Origin: Novosphingobium sp. Gsoil 351
GTDB taxonomy: Bacteria > Pseudomonadota > Alphaproteobacteria > Sphingomonadales > Sphingomonadaceae
Reading direction: 5' to 3'
NCBI RefSeq assembly: GCF_009707465.1
Contig: NZ_CP046120.1
Coordinates: forward strand, 1,765,501-1,829,500
Length of the DNA stretch: 64,000 nt
Part shown: piece after piece, positions 12,701 through 23,711 of the stretch
How the letters are laid out: every line of letters starts with the position of its first letter
Numbering within the stretch: position 1 is the first letter of the stretch
Position numbers and translations under genes: made by a program
The notes under the pieces: generated by a model
The model's input: only the letters and a program-made list of their open reading frames with translations
Told to the model about the DNA's origin: nothing
Databases searched by the model: none

Positions 12701-13333
12701 GCCAACGCCTTCGAGACCCAGAAGGGCTATGCCTATGGGGTCAGCGGTGCGCCCGTCCAGCAGCGCGACCTGCTGCGCAGCGCGCTCAAGGACGTCGAGT
12801 TCACTTACCAGAACCTCGAAAGCGTCGAGACCGGGATCACCGATCTCGACCAGTACGTCGACGGCCTCGGCGGCATCGCACGCTCGGTCGCGCGGGCGCG
12901 CGGCGCGGCGGCGCCGGTCTACATCCTCGACGCCACGCAAGGGACCGCCAAGGTGCGCACGCTGGGCGAGCAGATCGACCTGGAAACCCGCACCCGCACG
13001 CTCAACCCCAAGTGGTACGAGGGGATGCTCAAGCACGGCTACGAAGGCGTCCGCAACATCGAAGGTCATGTGACCACGACGATGGGCTGGTCGGCCACCA
13101 CCGGTCAGGTCGCGCCGTGGGTATACCAGAAGATCAGCGAGACTTTCGTGCTCGACCCCGAGATGCGCCACCGCCTGGCGGCGCTCAATCCCAAGAGCTC
13201 GGCACGGGTCGCCAACCGGCTTCTCGAAGCCTGCGACCGGCGCTTGTGGGAACCCGATGCGGCGACGCTCGCCGCGCTGCGCGAAGCCAGCGACGAACTC
13301 GAAGACCGGCTCGAAGGGCTACAAGCAGCCTGA
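9731..13333 (+). CDS. bchH: magnesium chelatase large subunit BchH
   Basis: 1200 aa, usual length for BchH. CobN/Mg-chelatase domains fill the protein; conserved blocks include [40 protein letters not shown] and [19 protein letters not shown]. BchH binds protoporphyrin IX and inserts Mg2+ with the BchI/BchD AAA+ motor, whose genes are not in this window. The ATG at 9731 overlaps bchB by 11 bases; a longer frame upstream lies inside bchB and is rejected. Confidence 0.97.
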   Translation: MPASALPPVRVAIVTLDNHLKGAVERAEMELARDNIAISLHAAADWDRDPATLERAKAEIARADIVIATMLFLDDHVRAILPALTERRENCDAMIGLMAAGEVVKLTRMGGYRMDAPAKGPLALLKRLRGQNGKAGKPGSNSGAGQMKMLRRLPKILRFIPGTAQDVRAYFLTLQYWLAGSDENVIAMVRALIDRYSADERAVRRGATPGAPPADYPEVGVYHPRTEQRMSESLRLLPRGKGENGTVGVLMLRSYLLGRDAGHYDGAIDAFERAGLRVIPAFASGLDARPAIDRFFVANGKPTVDAVVNLTGFSLVGGPAYNDSAAAADTLAALDVPYLAGHAIEFQSLQQWGASRQGLLPLEATMMVAIPELDGSTVPSVFGGRADASGPCTGCARHCNFPASGLVRVMRSCPERAEALAAKTVKLIALKRSQRAERRLGIVLFNFPPNAGATGTAAFLAVFESLHATLLRLAREGYAVDVPATVADTRAMILDGNAERFGADANVAVRIPADEHVRREPHLAAIERQWGAAPGKLQADGSSIHVLGAQFGNVFVGIQPGFGYEGDPVRLLFDGDFAPTHAFSAFYRWLREDFGAHAVLHFGTHGALEFMPGKQTGLSGDCWPERLLGDLPNYYLYASNNPTEGILAKRRSAATLVSYMTPPLAQAGLYKGFADLKAMVERWRASAPDGECDALEAMIGEACVELDIELGAIETLAGRLYELERTLIPEGLHVFGSQPQGQAREGLIDAMVAADAGADPQTGRAAIETLIGSCDELGSLVHALDGGYVRPAPGGDLLANPEVLPTGRNLHGFDPFRIPSKFACAQGAEQAERLIARHIESGANFPESLAMVLWGTDNMKSEGVQIAQALTLIGARPRIDGYGRLCGAELIPLAELGRPRIDVVVTLSGIFRDLLPLQTRMIAEAALLASQADEPLDLNFVRKHSLAHQALHDCDLETASLRVYSNAEGAYGANVNRLIDGGVWTDPDELANAFETQKGYAYGVSGAPVQQRDLLRSALKDVEFTYQNLESVETGITDLDQYVDGLGGIARSVARARGAAAPVYILDATQGTAKVRTLGEQIDLETRTRTLNPKWYEGMLKHGYEGVRNIEGHVTTTMGWSATTGQVAPWVYQKISETFVLDPEMRHRLAALNPKSSARVANRLLEACDRRLWEPDAATLAALREASDELEDRLEGLQAA

Positions 13334-13337
13334 TTAG

Positions 13338-14947
<1,610 letters not shown>

Positions 14948-14948
14948 A

Positions 14949-16391
14949 ATGACCGTACGCCGCCTTCCGCTGACCGTACGCAAGCCGAGCTGGACGCGAA
15001 TCGCGACCGCCTGGCTGCCGTTCGCGGACGCGGCGAGCGACGACTTGCCGCTGGGGCGCCTACTCCGTCTGGCGCTGTTCCAGGTCAGCGTGGGGATGGC
15101 GACCGTTTTGCTCAACGGCACGCTCAATCGGGTGATGATCGTCGAGCTGAAAATCCCAGCCTGGCTGGTCGCACCGCTGATCGCACTGCCGCTGCTGGCC
15201 GCGCCGTTCCGCGCGCTGATCGGACACAAGTCGGATACCCACCGCTCGCTCCTCGGCTGGCGGCGGGTGCCGTACATCTGGTTCGGCACGCTGATGCAGT
15301 TCGGCGGGCTGGCGATCATGCCGTTCGCGCTGCTCCTGATCGGCCAGCCCGATACCGAAATGGCGGGGATCGCCGCGGGGGCGCTGGCCTTCATCCTCAC
15401 CGGTACGGGGATGCACACCACCCAGACCGCCGGGCTGGCGCTGGCCACCGACCTCGCCCGCGAGGAGGACCGCCCGCGCACCGTGGCGCTGCTCTATGTG
15501 ATGTTGCTGGTCGGCATGATGCTGTCGTCGCTGGTGATCGGCGCGCTGCTGGTCGATTTCTCGCCGACCCGGCTGGTAGGGGTGATCCAGGGCGCGGCGG
15601 TGCTGACGATGCTGTTCAACTTGTGCGCGCTGTGGAAGCAGGAGGCCCGCCACTCCGCCCCTATCGAAGTCGTCGCGCTCGCTCGCCTGCCCTTCGCGCA
15701 CGTGTGGCGCGGGTTCGTCGCAGAGCGCAATGCGATGCGCCTGCTGGTCGCGATCGGGCTCGGCGCGGCTGCGTTCGCGATGCAGGACGCGCTGCTCGAA
15801 CCTTATGGCGGCGAAATTCTTGGCCTGACGGTCGGTGCGACCACTGGCCTGACCGGGGCCTGGGCGCTCGGCGCGCTGGGTGGGTTCGCGCTGGCGGGCC
15901 GGTCGCTGACAAATGGAATCGATCCGCTGCGGCTCGCCGGGTTCGGTCTTGCCGGCGGAATCTGTGCATTCCTGATGGTGTTGTTCGCGGCGCCGCTCGG
16001 CTCGCCCGCGCTGCTCGCCGCGGGCGCGTTGACGATCGGGCTGGGCGTCGGCCTGTTCTCGGTCGGCACGCTTGTGGCGGCGATGGCGCTGGCCCGCGGC
16101 GGCGCTTCCGGCCTGGCGCTGGGCGCGTGGGGCGCGGTCCAGGCAAGCGCCGCGGGGCTTGCAATCGCACTGGGCGGAATCGCTCGCGACCTGATTGCGA
16201 GCCTGGCGGTCGCCGACGGCCTCGGCGCCACGCTGGCGCTGCGTTCGACCGGGTACAGCGCCGTCTACCTGATCGAGATCTTGCTGCTGCTGGTCACTCT
16301 GGCGGTGATCGGACCTTTGGTGGGACGCGATCGCATTCTTCCGCCCGCAGGCACTTCTCGCCGCTTCGGGCTCACTGAGTTTCCGACATGA
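14949..16391 (+). CDS. lhaA: LhaA-type light-harvesting complex assembly transporter (PucC family)
   Basis: 480 aa, polytopic MFS protein of the PucC/LhaA family. Conserved landmarks are LGRLLRLALFQVSVGMATVL, the charged loop GHKSDTHRSLLGWRRVPYIW and MQDALLEPYGGEILGLTVGA. LhaA is needed for assembly of light-harvesting complex 1, probably delivering bacteriochlorophyll at the membrane. Its place between bchM and puhA is conserved in purple bacteria. The TGA stop overlaps the ATG of a 24-codon mini-ORF that leads into puhA. Confidence 0.94.
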   Translation: MTVRRLPLTVRKPSWTRIATAWLPFADAASDDLPLGRLLRLALFQVSVGMATVLLNGTLNRVMIVELKIPAWLVAPLIALPLLAAPFRALIGHKSDTHRSLLGWRRVPYIWFGTLMQFGGLAIMPFALLLIGQPDTEMAGIAAGALAFILTGTGMHTTQTAGLALATDLAREEDRPRTVALLYVMLLVGMMLSSLVIGALLVDFSPTRLVGVIQGAAVLTMLFNLCALWKQEARHSAPIEVVALARLPFAHVWRGFVAERNAMRLLVAIGLGAAAFAMQDALLEPYGGEILGLTVGATTGLTGAWALGALGGFALAGRSLTNGIDPLRLAGFGLAGGICAFLMVLFAAPLGSPALLAAGALTIGLGVGLFSVGTLVAAMALARGGASGLALGAWGAVQASAAGLAIALGGIARDLIASLAVADGLGATLALRSTGYSAVYLIEILLLLVTLAVIGPLVGRDRILPPAGTSRRFGLTEFPT

Positions 16392-16440
16392 GCAGGCTTG
16401 GCATGAGCAATTTGGGCATGAGCAATTTGGGCATGAGCAA
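16388..16440 (+). repeat. 15-bp tandem repeat in the lhaA-puhA spacer
   Basis: The unit GGCATGAGCAATTTG occurs twice exactly (16400-16414, 16415-16429) and is flanked by a diverged copy before and a partial copy GGCATGAGCAA after it. Each unit supplies an in-frame ATG, so the spacer holds four ATG codons in the mini-ORF frame. Unit length is a multiple of three, so copy-number changes keep the frame open. Confidence 0.85.
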
Positions 16441-16462
16441 GCGGGAAAGGACCGGACAATGA
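16388..16462 (+). CDS. 24-codon repetitive mini-ORF bridging lhaA and puhA (candidate coupling/leader peptide)
   Basis: ATG at 16388 overlaps the lhaA stop (ATGA), and its own TGA overlaps the puhA ATG at 16459 (ATGA). The 24-residue product is built of a pentapeptide MSNLG-type repeat followed by MSKRERTGQ. It therefore keeps ribosomes moving from lhaA to puhA without a gap, and GGGAAAGGA inside its end provides the puhA ribosome-binding site. The repeat could equally be slippage in a spacer that happens to stay open. No function is known; translation is an inference. Confidence 0.45.
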   Translation: MSRLGMSNLGMSNLGMSKRERTGQ

Positions 16463-17226
16463 GCGATGGCTATCTGGTGGGTTCGATCGACGTCGCCGAA
16501 CTGGCGTTCTTCGCATTCGTACTGTTCTTCGTGCTGCTGGTGTTCTGGCTGCGACGCGAAGACCGGCGCGAGGGCTACCCGCTCGAGGACGAACTGACCG
16601 GCGCGGTCGAGTCCTACGGCGGCGCGATGCACACCGCCACGACCAAGAGCTTCCGCCTGCCGTTCGACCGCGGCACGGTGAGCGCGCCCACCAAGGGCCG
16701 CGAGCCGGTCGATATTCTCGCGCGGCGTCACGAGAACTTCAGCGGCGCGCCCTATGAGCCGACGGGCAATCCGCTGACCGACGGCATTGGCCCGGCCGCC
16801 TACGCAGAGCGTGCCAAGTGGCCCGATCAGGACGCCGGCGGCCGGGCGCGGATCGTCCCGCTTTCGACCCAGACCGAAATCACCATCTCGCGCCCGGACA
16901 GCGACCCGCGCGGGATGAAGGTCTATGGCGCGGATGGCGCGCTGGCGGGCACGATCTCCGACCTATGGGTCGATCGCTCCGATCACCTCGTGCGGTATTA
17001 CGACATCGCCACGACCGGCGGCGGACGCGCGCTGGCTCCGGCGGCGATGGGCAAGATCTCCAAGGGCGCGCTGGTGGTCGACGCGATCAACGCCGCCGAC
17101 TTTGCCGGAGCGCCGCTGCCGGCCGCTGCGGGCGAGATCACTCGTTACGAGGAAGAGCGAATCGTCGGCTACTTCGGCGGCGGCTATCTCTACGCCAACG
17201 CCGACCGGCAGGAGCCGTGGCTATGA
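16459..17226 (+). CDS. puhA: photosynthetic reaction centre subunit H
   Basis: 255 aa. One N-terminal transmembrane helix (AELAFFAFVLFFVLLVFWLR, about residues 11-30) is followed by the cytoplasmic PRC-barrel domain; conserved pieces are RREDRREGYPLEDE, FRLPFDRGTV, DGIGPAAYAERA and ITRYEEERIVGYFGGGYLYA. Subunit H caps the L/M core and guides protons and QB. Preceded by GGGAAAGGACC as ribosome-binding site. The puf genes for L, M and LH1 are outside this window. Stop overlaps puhB (ATGA). Confidence 0.97.
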   Translation: MSDGYLVGSIDVAELAFFAFVLFFVLLVFWLRREDRREGYPLEDELTGAVESYGGAMHTATTKSFRLPFDRGTVSAPTKGREPVDILARRHENFSGAPYEPTGNPLTDGIGPAAYAERAKWPDQDAGGRARIVPLSTQTEITISRPDSDPRGMKVYGADGALAGTISDLWVDRSDHLVRYYDIATTGGGRALAPAAMGKISKGALVVDAINAADFAGAPLPAAAGEITRYEEERIVGYFGGGYLYANADRQEPWL

Positions 17227-17858
17227 GCGAATACGACCACGAACCGGTCCGCGGGCTGCCGGGCAACCTGCCGCCGGGCGAGACGATCGTGTGGCAGGGC
17301 GCGCCCGACTGGCGCGTGCTGGCGCGCAGCGCGCTCCACACCCGGCTGATCGCAGCCTACTTCGCGGTGTGCCTGACGCTGGCGCTGGTCAACGGCAGCA
17401 TGCTGGGCGTTGCCTTTACCGTGATCGGCGGGGCGCTGGTGGTCGCGCTGCTGACCGGTTTTGCCTGGGCAGTCGCGCGGACCACGGTCTATACGCTAAC
17501 CAACCGCCGGATCGTGCTGCGGATCGGCGTGGCGCTCAACACCTGCATCAACCTGCCGCTCGGCCTGATCGGTTCCGCCGACCTGCGCGAGCGGGGCCAT
17601 GGCTTTGGCGACATCGCGCTGGCGCCGACCGCCTCGCACCGCCTGGGCTATGTGCTGCTCTGGCCGCACGCCCGCCCGTTCCGTCTGCGCAGTCCCCAGC
17701 CCATGCTGCGCGCGGTGCCCGATGCGGCGATGGTCGCGCAGCAACTGGCACGAGCCTGCGCGGCGCTGAGGCCAGTTGAGCAGATGGAAGTCGAGGCGAC
17801 CGCTCGCCAATCGCGCCCAGCGCTTGCTTCCGCCGGACTGGTCGAGGCTGCGGCATGA
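17223..17858 (+). CDS. puhB: photosynthetic complex assembly protein PuhB
   Basis: 211 aa with a PH-like domain after two hydrophobic segments. The family pattern LPPGETIVWQGAPDWRVLAR and VYTLTNRRIVLRIGVAL is clear. PuhB assists reaction-centre assembly in Rhodobacter. It overlaps puhA upstream and puhC downstream by four bases each, so these three genes are almost certainly co-translated. Confidence 0.94.
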   Translation: MSEYDHEPVRGLPGNLPPGETIVWQGAPDWRVLARSALHTRLIAAYFAVCLTLALVNGSMLGVAFTVIGGALVVALLTGFAWAVARTTVYTLTNRRIVLRIGVALNTCINLPLGLIGSADLRERGHGFGDIALAPTASHRLGYVLLWPHARPFRLRSPQPMLRAVPDAAMVAQQLARACAALRPVEQMEVEATARQSRPALASAGLVEAAA

Positions 17859-18337
17859 GCCACACGCATGCCCACGACGAGACCGTCCCCAAGCCCGCGC
17901 TGATCGCGGCGGGGGCGCTGGTGGTGCTGAGCATCCTGCTGACCTTGCTGGTACGCGTCGGCGTACTCGAGCGCGAGGCGGTTCCCGCGGCGGTGCGAGC
18001 GGCGGACCAAGCGAGCGTGGTCGAGACCCGCAAACTCACCTTCAGCGACCGGGCCGACGGCGCGGTGGTGATCGCCGACGCCGCCACCTCCGCCACCGTC
18101 GCGGTGATCGAAACCGAAACCAAAAGCGGCGGGTTCATCCGCGGCGTGCTGCGCGGCCTCGCGCGCGAGCGCCGGTCGCGCGGGATCGGTTCGGCGCCGC
18201 CGTTCACGCTGACCCTGTTCAGCGACGGCTCGCTCAACTTCGTCGATACCGCCACCGGGCGGAGCATCGAGCTGGGGGCATTCGGCCCCGACAACCGCGC
18301 GGTCTTCGCCGCCTTGCTGCCCAAGGCCGCCGCCTGA
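17855..18337 (+). CDS. puhC: photosynthetic complex assembly protein PuhC
   Basis: 160 aa. A single N-terminal membrane helix ([20 protein letters not shown]) is followed by a periplasmic or cytoplasmic domain containing [19 protein letters not shown], the conserved PuhC core. PuhC is needed for normal reaction-centre and LH1 levels. The His-rich start MSHTHAHDE is unremarkable for the family. The TGA shares bases with the next ATG (TGATG). Confidence 0.93.
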   Translation: MSHTHAHDETVPKPALIAAGALVVLSILLTLLVRVGVLEREAVPAAVRAADQASVVETRKLTFSDRADGAVVIADAATSATVAVIETETKSGGFIRGVLRGLARERRSRGIGSAPPFTLTLFSDGSLNFVDTATGRSIELGAFGPDNRAVFAALLPKAAA

Positions 18338-18624
18338 TGCCCCGGGCCAGCTTCGATACCCCCTGCCGCATCGCGATCGAGCAGAGCGAGGAGCATTTCC
18401 ACGCCCACGTCGAACTGGCCGGCGACATCGCGATCCATCCAGGCGACCGCGTCCGCGTACACGGCGCGCCGATCCGAGTGGCGTTCGGCCAAAGCGTGGT
18501 CCACGATCGCACCGCCACGGTGACCCGCGCAGGTCCGCTGCTGCGGGCATGGACCAGGTTCGTGGCATACTTCGATCTGGCCGAACTCTACGAAGTCAGC
18601 TTCACCCCGAGGAAGATCTCATGA
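18337..18624 (+). CDS. conserved small protein between puhC and acsF, function unknown
   Basis: 95 aa, soluble, no signal peptide or membrane helix. The segment [22 protein letters not shown] looks like a small beta-barrel, and it ends [17 protein letters not shown]. It is locked into the operon by TGATG overlap with puhC and ATGA overlap with acsF. A gene of this size and place is usual in purple phototroph puh operons; a role in reaction-centre assembly or cyclase function is inferred from position only. Confidence 0.85.
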   Translation: MPRASFDTPCRIAIEQSEEHFHAHVELAGDIAIHPGDRVRVHGAPIRVAFGQSVVHDRTATVTRAGPLLRAWTRFVAYFDLAELYEVSFTPRKIS

Positions 18625-19703
18625 ACGCGCCCGTCTCCGCCAGCGCCTTCGACAACGCGATGGCCGCGCCCGACACCATGGCCATGGCGACCCAGGATAC
18701 TGTCCTCAGCCCGCGTTTCTACACCACGGATTTCGCGCAGCTCGACGCTATCGATGTGACGTCCGTGCGCGCCGAGTGGGATGCGCTGATCTCGGAGATG
18801 CAAAGCGATCCCAACAAGCGCCACTTCAAGCGCGACGCCAGCTTCGATGGCGTGATCGAGGGCCTGGAACCCGCGCTGCGCGCCGAGTTCACCGACTTTC
18901 TCGTCAGTTCGCTCACCTCGGAGTTCTCCGGCTGCATTCTCTATGCCGAGATCGCCAAGCGGACCACGAACCCGGACGTGAAAATGCTGTTCAAGCTGCT
19001 CGCCCGCGACGAAAGCCGCCATGCCGGGTTCATCAACGAAACCCTCAAGGACGCCGGGATCGGGATCGATCTGAGCTTCCTGACCAAGACCAAGAAATAC
19101 ACCTATTTCAAGCCGAAGTTCATTTTCTACGCGGTCTATCTGTCGGAAAAGATCGGCTACGCGCGCTACATCGCGATCTACCGCCAGCTCGCCGCGCACC
19201 CGGAACTGCGCTTCCACCCGATCTTCCAGTGGTTCGAGCGCTGGTGCAGCGACGAGTTCCGTCATGGTGAGGCGTTCGCGCTGCTGATGCGCGCCGATCC
19301 CAAGCTGCTGACCGGGGTGAACAAGCTGTGGGTGCGGTTCTTCCTGCTCTCGGTCTATGCGACGATGTATGTCCGCGATCACGCGCGCCCGGTGTTCCAC
19401 AAGGCGTTGGGGCTCGATCCGACTGCCTACGACTACAATGTGTTTGCGATCACCACTCAGATCAGCCGCCAGGTCTTTCCGATCGAACTGGATACCGATG
19501 CCCCGGCTTTCCGCGCCGCGCTCGAGCGGCTGCTCGCGGCAAGCCGGGCAATCGCCGATGGCAAGGCCCGCGGCGGCATCGCCGGGGCGCTCCAGCGTGC
19601 GGGCGGGATGATCCGCGCCGGTGCCGCCTTTGGGGGCCTGTTCTTCCACCGCACGCGCAGCAACGAACTGCCCGCCACCATCCGGCTGCAGCCCGCATGG
19701 TGA
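18621..19703 (+). CDS. acsF: aerobic Mg-protoporphyrin IX monomethyl ester (oxidative) cyclase AcsF
   Basis: 360 aa. Diiron carboxylate motifs are visible: [10 protein letters not shown] (E131, H134) and DEFRHGEAF, with earlier glutamates in [12 protein letters not shown]. AcsF closes the isocyclic ring E using O2, which fits an aerobic phototroph; no oxygen-independent BchE is seen in this window. Start overlaps the small ORF upstream, stop lies inside the puhE start region. Confidence 0.97.
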   Translation: MNAPVSASAFDNAMAAPDTMAMATQDTVLSPRFYTTDFAQLDAIDVTSVRAEWDALISEMQSDPNKRHFKRDASFDGVIEGLEPALRAEFTDFLVSSLTSEFSGCILYAEIAKRTTNPDVKMLFKLLARDESRHAGFINETLKDAGIGIDLSFLTKTKKYTYFKPKFIFYAVYLSEKIGYARYIAIYRQLAAHPELRFHPIFQWFERWCSDEFRHGEAFALLMRADPKLLTGVNKLWVRFFLLSVYATMYVRDHARPVFHKALGLDPTAYDYNVFAITTQISRQVFPIELDTDAPAFRAALERLLAASRAIADGKARGGIAGALQRAGGMIRAGAAFGGLFFHRTRSNELPATIRLQPAW

Positions 19704-20485
19704 CGATGGCGGGCCATATTCTGCCATTGGTGGCGACGATCGCGATCTGGTTCTTCGCGACGGGGCTGGTCGCGTGGCTTGATAACCGGGACCGGGCGAC
19801 GTTTCCCGTCGCGCTGATCGTCGCCGGGATCGCTGGGGTGTTGGGCCTGGCGATGGTGGTGATCGCCGCCAGCCTGGCGAGCGCGGTCGGGGCGTACCTC
19901 GGCTTCGGCGGGGCGATGCTGGTCTGGGCGTGGCACGAGATGAGCTTCCTGATGGGCGCGGTGGCGGGCCCGCGGCGCGAACCCGCCCGGCCCGAAGCGC
20001 GCGGCTGGGACCGCTTCGTCGATGCCGGATCGACGCTGATATACCACGAGATCGCGCTGGCGGTGACCGCGCTATTGTTGATCTCGCTGACCTGGACCGC
20101 GCCCAACCCGCTGGGCGCGCAAGTGTTCTGCCTGCTGTTCGCGCTGCGTTTGGCAAGCAAGCTCAACATCTTCCTCGGCGTGCCGAACATGAGCGACGAA
20201 ATCCTGCCGCCGCACCTCGCCTATCTCAAGAGCTACTTTGGGCCGCGCCGGTTCACCGCGCTGCTGGCTGCGACCATCGCCGCGACCGCCGCGCTCGCCG
20301 CGTGGCTGGGCGCGCAGGCGCTCGCCGCCGCGCCGCACGGTGCCGACGCGGTGGCGCTGAGCCTGCTGTTTACGCTTGCCGCGCTGGGCGTGGTCGAGCA
20401 CATATTCTTGGCGTTGCCGTTCCGCGACGGCGCCTTGTGGGGCTGGGCATTGCCCGGCCAGAAGCGGGCCAAAAGCGGCGCGTAA
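19697..20485 (+). CDS. puhE: photosynthetic complex assembly protein PuhE
   Basis: 262 aa with about seven membrane helices. The core [20 protein letters not shown] and [20 protein letters not shown] is characteristic of PuhE. Starts possible at ATG 19697, GTG 19700 (GTGA with the acsF stop) or ATG 19706; I chose 19697, which overlaps acsF by 7 bases. PuhE influences reaction-centre and bacteriochlorophyll levels in Rhodobacter. Followed by hemA after 24 bases. Confidence 0.92.
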   Translation: MVTMAGHILPLVATIAIWFFATGLVAWLDNRDRATFPVALIVAGIAGVLGLAMVVIAASLASAVGAYLGFGGAMLVWAWHEMSFLMGAVAGPRREPARPEARGWDRFVDAGSTLIYHEIALAVTALLLISLTWTAPNPLGAQVFCLLFALRLASKLNIFLGVPNMSDEILPPHLAYLKSYFGPRRFTALLAATIAATAALAAWLGAQALAAAPHGADAVALSLLFTLAALGVVEHIFLALPFRDGALWGWALPGQKRAKSGA

Positions 20486-20509
20486 GACGGTTTGGAGAGG
20501 GGAATACGC

Positions 20510-21733
20510 ATGGATTACGAAGGCTTTTTCCAGACCGAGCTCGAGGCCGTTCGCGGCGAAGGCCGCTATCGCATCTTTGCCGAGATCGAACGCCATCGCG
20601 GCGCGTTCCCCAAGGCCACGCGTTACGACGACGAAGGCGGCACCCAGGACATCACGGTGTGGTGCTCGAACGACTACCTCGGCATGGGCCAGAACCCCAA
20701 GGTCATCGAAGCGATGCACCAGGTGCTCGACGAATGCGGCGCCGGGGCTGGCGGCACGCGCAACATTTCGGGGACCAACCACCACCACGTGCTGCTCGAG
20801 CGCGAACTCGCCGACCTCCACAACAAGGAAGCCGCGCTGCTGTTCACCTCGGGCTATGTCTCGAACTGGGCGGGGCTCGGCACGCTGGCGGGGCGCATTC
20901 CAGGCTGCGTGGTATTCTCCGACGGGCTCAACCATGCTTCGATGATCGAAGGCATCCGCTATTCCAAGGCCCCCTGCCGCATCTGGAAGCACAACGATCC
21001 CGCCGATCTCGACCGCCTCCTTTCCGAATATGGTCCCGAAGTGCCTAAGCTGGTCGCGTTCGAGAGCGTCTATTCGATGGACGGCGACATCGCCCCGATC
21101 GCTGAAATCCTCGATGTCTGTGAGAAGCATGGTGCGCTGAGCTATATCGACGAGGTCCATGCGGTCGGCCTCTACGGGCCGCGCGGCGGCGGGGTGGCCG
21201 AACGCGAAGGCCTGATGGACCGAATCACGGTGATCGAAGGCACGCTGGGCAAAGCGTTCGGGGTCATGGGTGGGTATATCGCCGCCTCGGCGGCGCTGTG
21301 CGATTTCATCCGCAGCTTCGCTAGCGGGTTCATCTTCACCACCGCGCTGCCGCCAGCACTGGCCGCGGGCGCCTGCGCGAGCATCCGCCACCTCAAGGAA
21401 AGCCAGATGGAGCGCGCGCGCCACCAAGAGCGCGTCGCCAAGGTTCGCCACCGGCTCGATGTGCTGGGCATCCCTCACCTGCCCAACCCCAGTCACATCA
21501 TCCCGGTGATGGTCGGCGATCCGGTCAAGGCCAAGATGATCAGCGACTGGCTGATGGACAACCACGGGATCTACGTCCAGCCAATCAACTACCCGACGGT
21601 TCCCAAAGGCACCGAGCGGCTGCGGATCACCCCTTCGCCAGTCCACAGCGACGGCGACATCGACAGACTGATCGAGGCGCTGAGCGACATCTGGAGCCAG
21701 TGCGAACTCGCCCGGAGATCGATGGCGGCGTAA
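20510..21733 (+). CDS. hemA: 5-aminolevulinate synthase
   Basis: 407 aa. A PLP-dependent alpha-oxoamine synthase: ALAS landmarks are [47 protein letters not shown] and the PLP lysine K248 in EGTLGKAFG. It condenses glycine and succinyl-CoA to 5-aminolevulinate, the first tetrapyrrole step in alphaproteobacteria (C4 route). GGAGAGGGG precedes ATG 20510 at good spacing. It closes the rightward photosynthesis operon. Confidence 0.97.
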   Translation: MDYEGFFQTELEAVRGEGRYRIFAEIERHRGAFPKATRYDDEGGTQDITVWCSNDYLGMGQNPKVIEAMHQVLDECGAGAGGTRNISGTNHHHVLLERELADLHNKEAALLFTSGYVSNWAGLGTLAGRIPGCVVFSDGLNHASMIEGIRYSKAPCRIWKHNDPADLDRLLSEYGPEVPKLVAFESVYSMDGDIAPIAEILDVCEKHGALSYIDEVHAVGLYGPRGGGVAEREGLMDRITVIEGTLGKAFGVMGGYIAASAALCDFIRSFASGFIFTTALPPALAAGACASIRHLKESQMERARHQERVAKVRHRLDVLGIPHLPNPSHIIPVMVGDPVKAKMISDWLMDNHGIYVQPINYPTVPKGTERLRITPSPVHSDGDIDRLIEALSDIWSQCELARRSMAA

Positions 21734-21749
21734 TTGCCAGTGCCCACGA

Positions 21750-21783
21750 AAAAGGGCGCGATCCTTGCGGATCGCGCCCTTTT
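21750..21783. terminator. strong bidirectional hairpin terminator between hemA and cytochrome c
   Basis: Perfect 15-bp stem, AAAAGGGCGCGATCC pairing with GGATCGCGCCCTTTT, and a four-base TTGC loop. A-run on one side and T-run on the other make it work in both directions, as expected between two convergent genes. Confidence 0.93.
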
Positions 21784-21802
21784 CCGTGTGTTTCGTGAAC
21801 CG

Positions 21803-22345
21803 CTATTTCGAGGCTGTCGTCAGATAGGCGATCACGTCGGCGCGGTCCTGCGCCTTGGACAGGCCGGCGAAGGCCATCTTGGTGCCCGGCACCACGCGCT
21901 GCGGCTTCTCGAGATACTGGAACAGCTTATCGGGCGACCAAGTGATTCCGCTATTCTTGTTCGCGGCCGAATAGCTGAATCCGGCGATTTCACCCGAGTG
22001 ACGGCCGATGATCCCGTGCAGCGACGGGCCGATCATGTTCTTGCCCGCTTCCAGCGTGTGGCAGGTTTTGCACTGGAGAAATATCTTCTCGCCGTTGGCG
22101 GCGTTGCCGGTCAGGCTGGCCAACTTGACGCCATCGACGGTGTCGGTGTTGTCCGCAGCCGGCGCGGCGCTGGCGGCTGCCGCCGGCGCTCCTGCCGGAG
22201 CGGCAGTGGTGGCAGCGGGGGTATCGGCCGCAGCAGCGGCGGCTTCGTCCGCTGCCTCACTGCCGTCCTCGGCCTTGTTTCCTCCGCAACTGGCCAGCAG
22301 AAGCGACGCCGAGATGACGCTGATAACGCTAAATGGAATCCGCAT
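21803..22345 (-). CDS. membrane-anchored (lipoprotein) c-type cytochrome, cytochrome c2 class
   Basis: 180 aa. A lipobox LLLASC puts a lipidated cysteine at residue 20. An Ala/Pro-rich linker (about residues 30-65) is followed by a class I cytochrome c domain with the haem motif C92-K-T-C95-H96 and the axial Met region PGTKMAF. It should be tethered at the periplasmic face of a membrane. Directly next to the photosynthesis cluster but on the opposite strand, it is a candidate electron donor to the reaction centre or part of the respiratory chain; the choice cannot be made from sequence. Confidence 0.9.
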   Translation of the reverse strand: MRIPFSVISVISASLLLASCGGNKAEDGSEAADEAAAAAADTPAATTAAPAGAPAAAASAAPAADNTDTVDGVKLASLTGNAANGEKIFLQCKTCHTLEAGKNMIGPSLHGIIGRHSGEIAGFSYSAANKNSGITWSPDKLFQYLEKPQRVVPGTKMAFAGLSKAQDRADVIAYLTTASK

Positions 22346-22512
22346 AAGTCTAACTCTCCCTGGGCCCGTGGTTCCGCTTAATGCAGGTGTTCAACCGCAT
22401 CAACGAATGATTGTTCAGCAGCCTTGCGCACGTTTGGGTTTATGCCGTTTCATGCCGGGACGGGCGCCAGCGAGGACTCGAATGCAGCGCGGCCCAAGGG
22501 CAAGACCCAACG

Positions 22513-23019
22513 ATGGACAGCCGCCACGTCGCTCGCTTCGTCACCCTGTTCGCGCTGTCGACCGTCGGCGCGGCATGGCCCACCGCCCAGGCTGCAACCG
22601 CGGCGTCGGCGACGATGGCGGTCAGCGTCGAGGTTGCTCCCAACTGCACCGTTGCCGCCGAGCCGCTGGTCTTCGGGACCACCGACGCAGCGCAGGCTCC
22701 GTCGCAAACCGCGAGTGCCGCCATCGAGGTTTCCTGCGGCGCGGAAGTGCCTTTCACCGTCGCGCTCGATGATGGACAATTTCCCGCCGGTGGCGCCCGG
22801 CGCGCGCTCGACCCGGCGAGTGGCCGGTACCTTGCCTACGACATCTTCGCCGATCCCGCCCACACCACCCGGTGGGGCGCATTGGGGAGCCAATCGGTCG
22901 CCGCCGTCACAAGCTCTGCCGGAACCGCCCGCCTGACCGCCTACGGAATGATCGGCGGGGACCCCCGCATCACCGCGGGCCGCTATGCCGATCAGGTGAC
23001 GGTGACGACCAACTTCTGA
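22513..23019 (+). CDS. secreted spore coat U (SCPU) domain protein
   Basis: 168 aa. A signal peptide (MDSRHVARFVTLFALSTVGA, cleavage near AQA) precedes one SCPU domain with typical SVEVAPNCTVAAEPLVFGTT, IEVSCGAEVPFTVALDDG and YGMIGG..ITAGRYADQVTVT. SCPU proteins are fimbrial-type subunits of chaperone-usher (Csu-like) systems, but no usher or chaperone is adjacent, so this is a lone secreted protein here. Start M at 22513 chosen because it places the signal peptide at the N-terminus. Confidence 0.85.
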   Translation: MDSRHVARFVTLFALSTVGAAWPTAQAATAASATMAVSVEVAPNCTVAAEPLVFGTTDAAQAPSQTASAAIEVSCGAEVPFTVALDDGQFPAGGARRALDPASGRYLAYDIFADPAHTTRWGALGSQSVAAVTSSAGTARLTAYGMIGGDPRITAGRYADQVTVTTNF

Positions 23020-23156
23020 GGTAGCGGAACACAGCGGAACCAACCTGGAGCCTGATGGCATAGGATATCGTGACCGACTATAAACGCCGCGATGGGCCAA
23101 AGGTCCGGCGATGACGAAGGGCTGGCGTTCGGCTGACCCGCGAACGATAGGGGGGA

Positions 23157-23711
23157 TCAGGCCATCAGCGCCTGCGTTCGCGACCGTTCGCGGGCCACGT
23201 CCTGCGAGAGCACTGCCAGATCGTGCGGTTGCCCATTGGAGTCATGAACCTGATCGCGCAGCAGCGCCTCGCCGCGAAACCCGGATTCCTCGAACAGGGT
23301 AATCGCGCCGCGCTGATCCGGGGTCATCCGCGCGGTCAGCTTTGTCGCGCCCCGGGCGATCGCATGGTCGATGCTGGCTTCGAGCAGCGCTCTTCCGACC
23401 CCCTTGCCGCGCCATTCGGGCAGGACGAGCAGGCGCACGTCTGCGACATGCGCCGACCAGCTGAGCGGATCGCTGAGCACCGCGGTGGTCGCGACGATCT
23501 CGCCTCCCGCGACGGCAGCCAAGCTGTGGATCGAGCCGCGCTCGATCGCCTTGCGCCAGGCCGCGAGCACTTTGGGCTGGCGAATGTCGCGGTCCAGAAA
23601 CAGCAGATCGTGCGGCGGCACTTTGCCCACGAAGCTGCGGACAGCGGCCTCGTCGCAATCCGCCAGGGACTGGATAGCCACCGGAGCGGCGGTCTTCACT
23701 TTCGCGTTCAC
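23157..23711 (-). CDS. GNAT-family N-acetyltransferase
   Basis: 184 aa. The acetyl-CoA-binding motif is in LLVLPEWRGKGVGRALLEASIDHA; the end LTARMTPDQRGAITLFEESG is the usual final strand-helix. GTG at 23711 overlaps the phaC stop (GTGA), so it is the last gene of the polyhydroxyalkanoate operon. Substrate unknown; adjacency suggests translational coupling with PhaC rather than a known role in the polymer pathway. Confidence 0.85.
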   Translation of the reverse strand: MNAKVKTAAPVAIQSLADCDEAAVRSFVGKVPPHDLLFLDRDIRQPKVLAAWRKAIERGSIHSLAAVAGGEIVATTAVLSDPLSWSAHVADVRLLVLPEWRGKGVGRALLEASIDHAIARGATKLTARMTPDQRGAITLFEESGFRGEALLRDQVHDSNGQPHDLAVLSQDVARERSRTQALMA

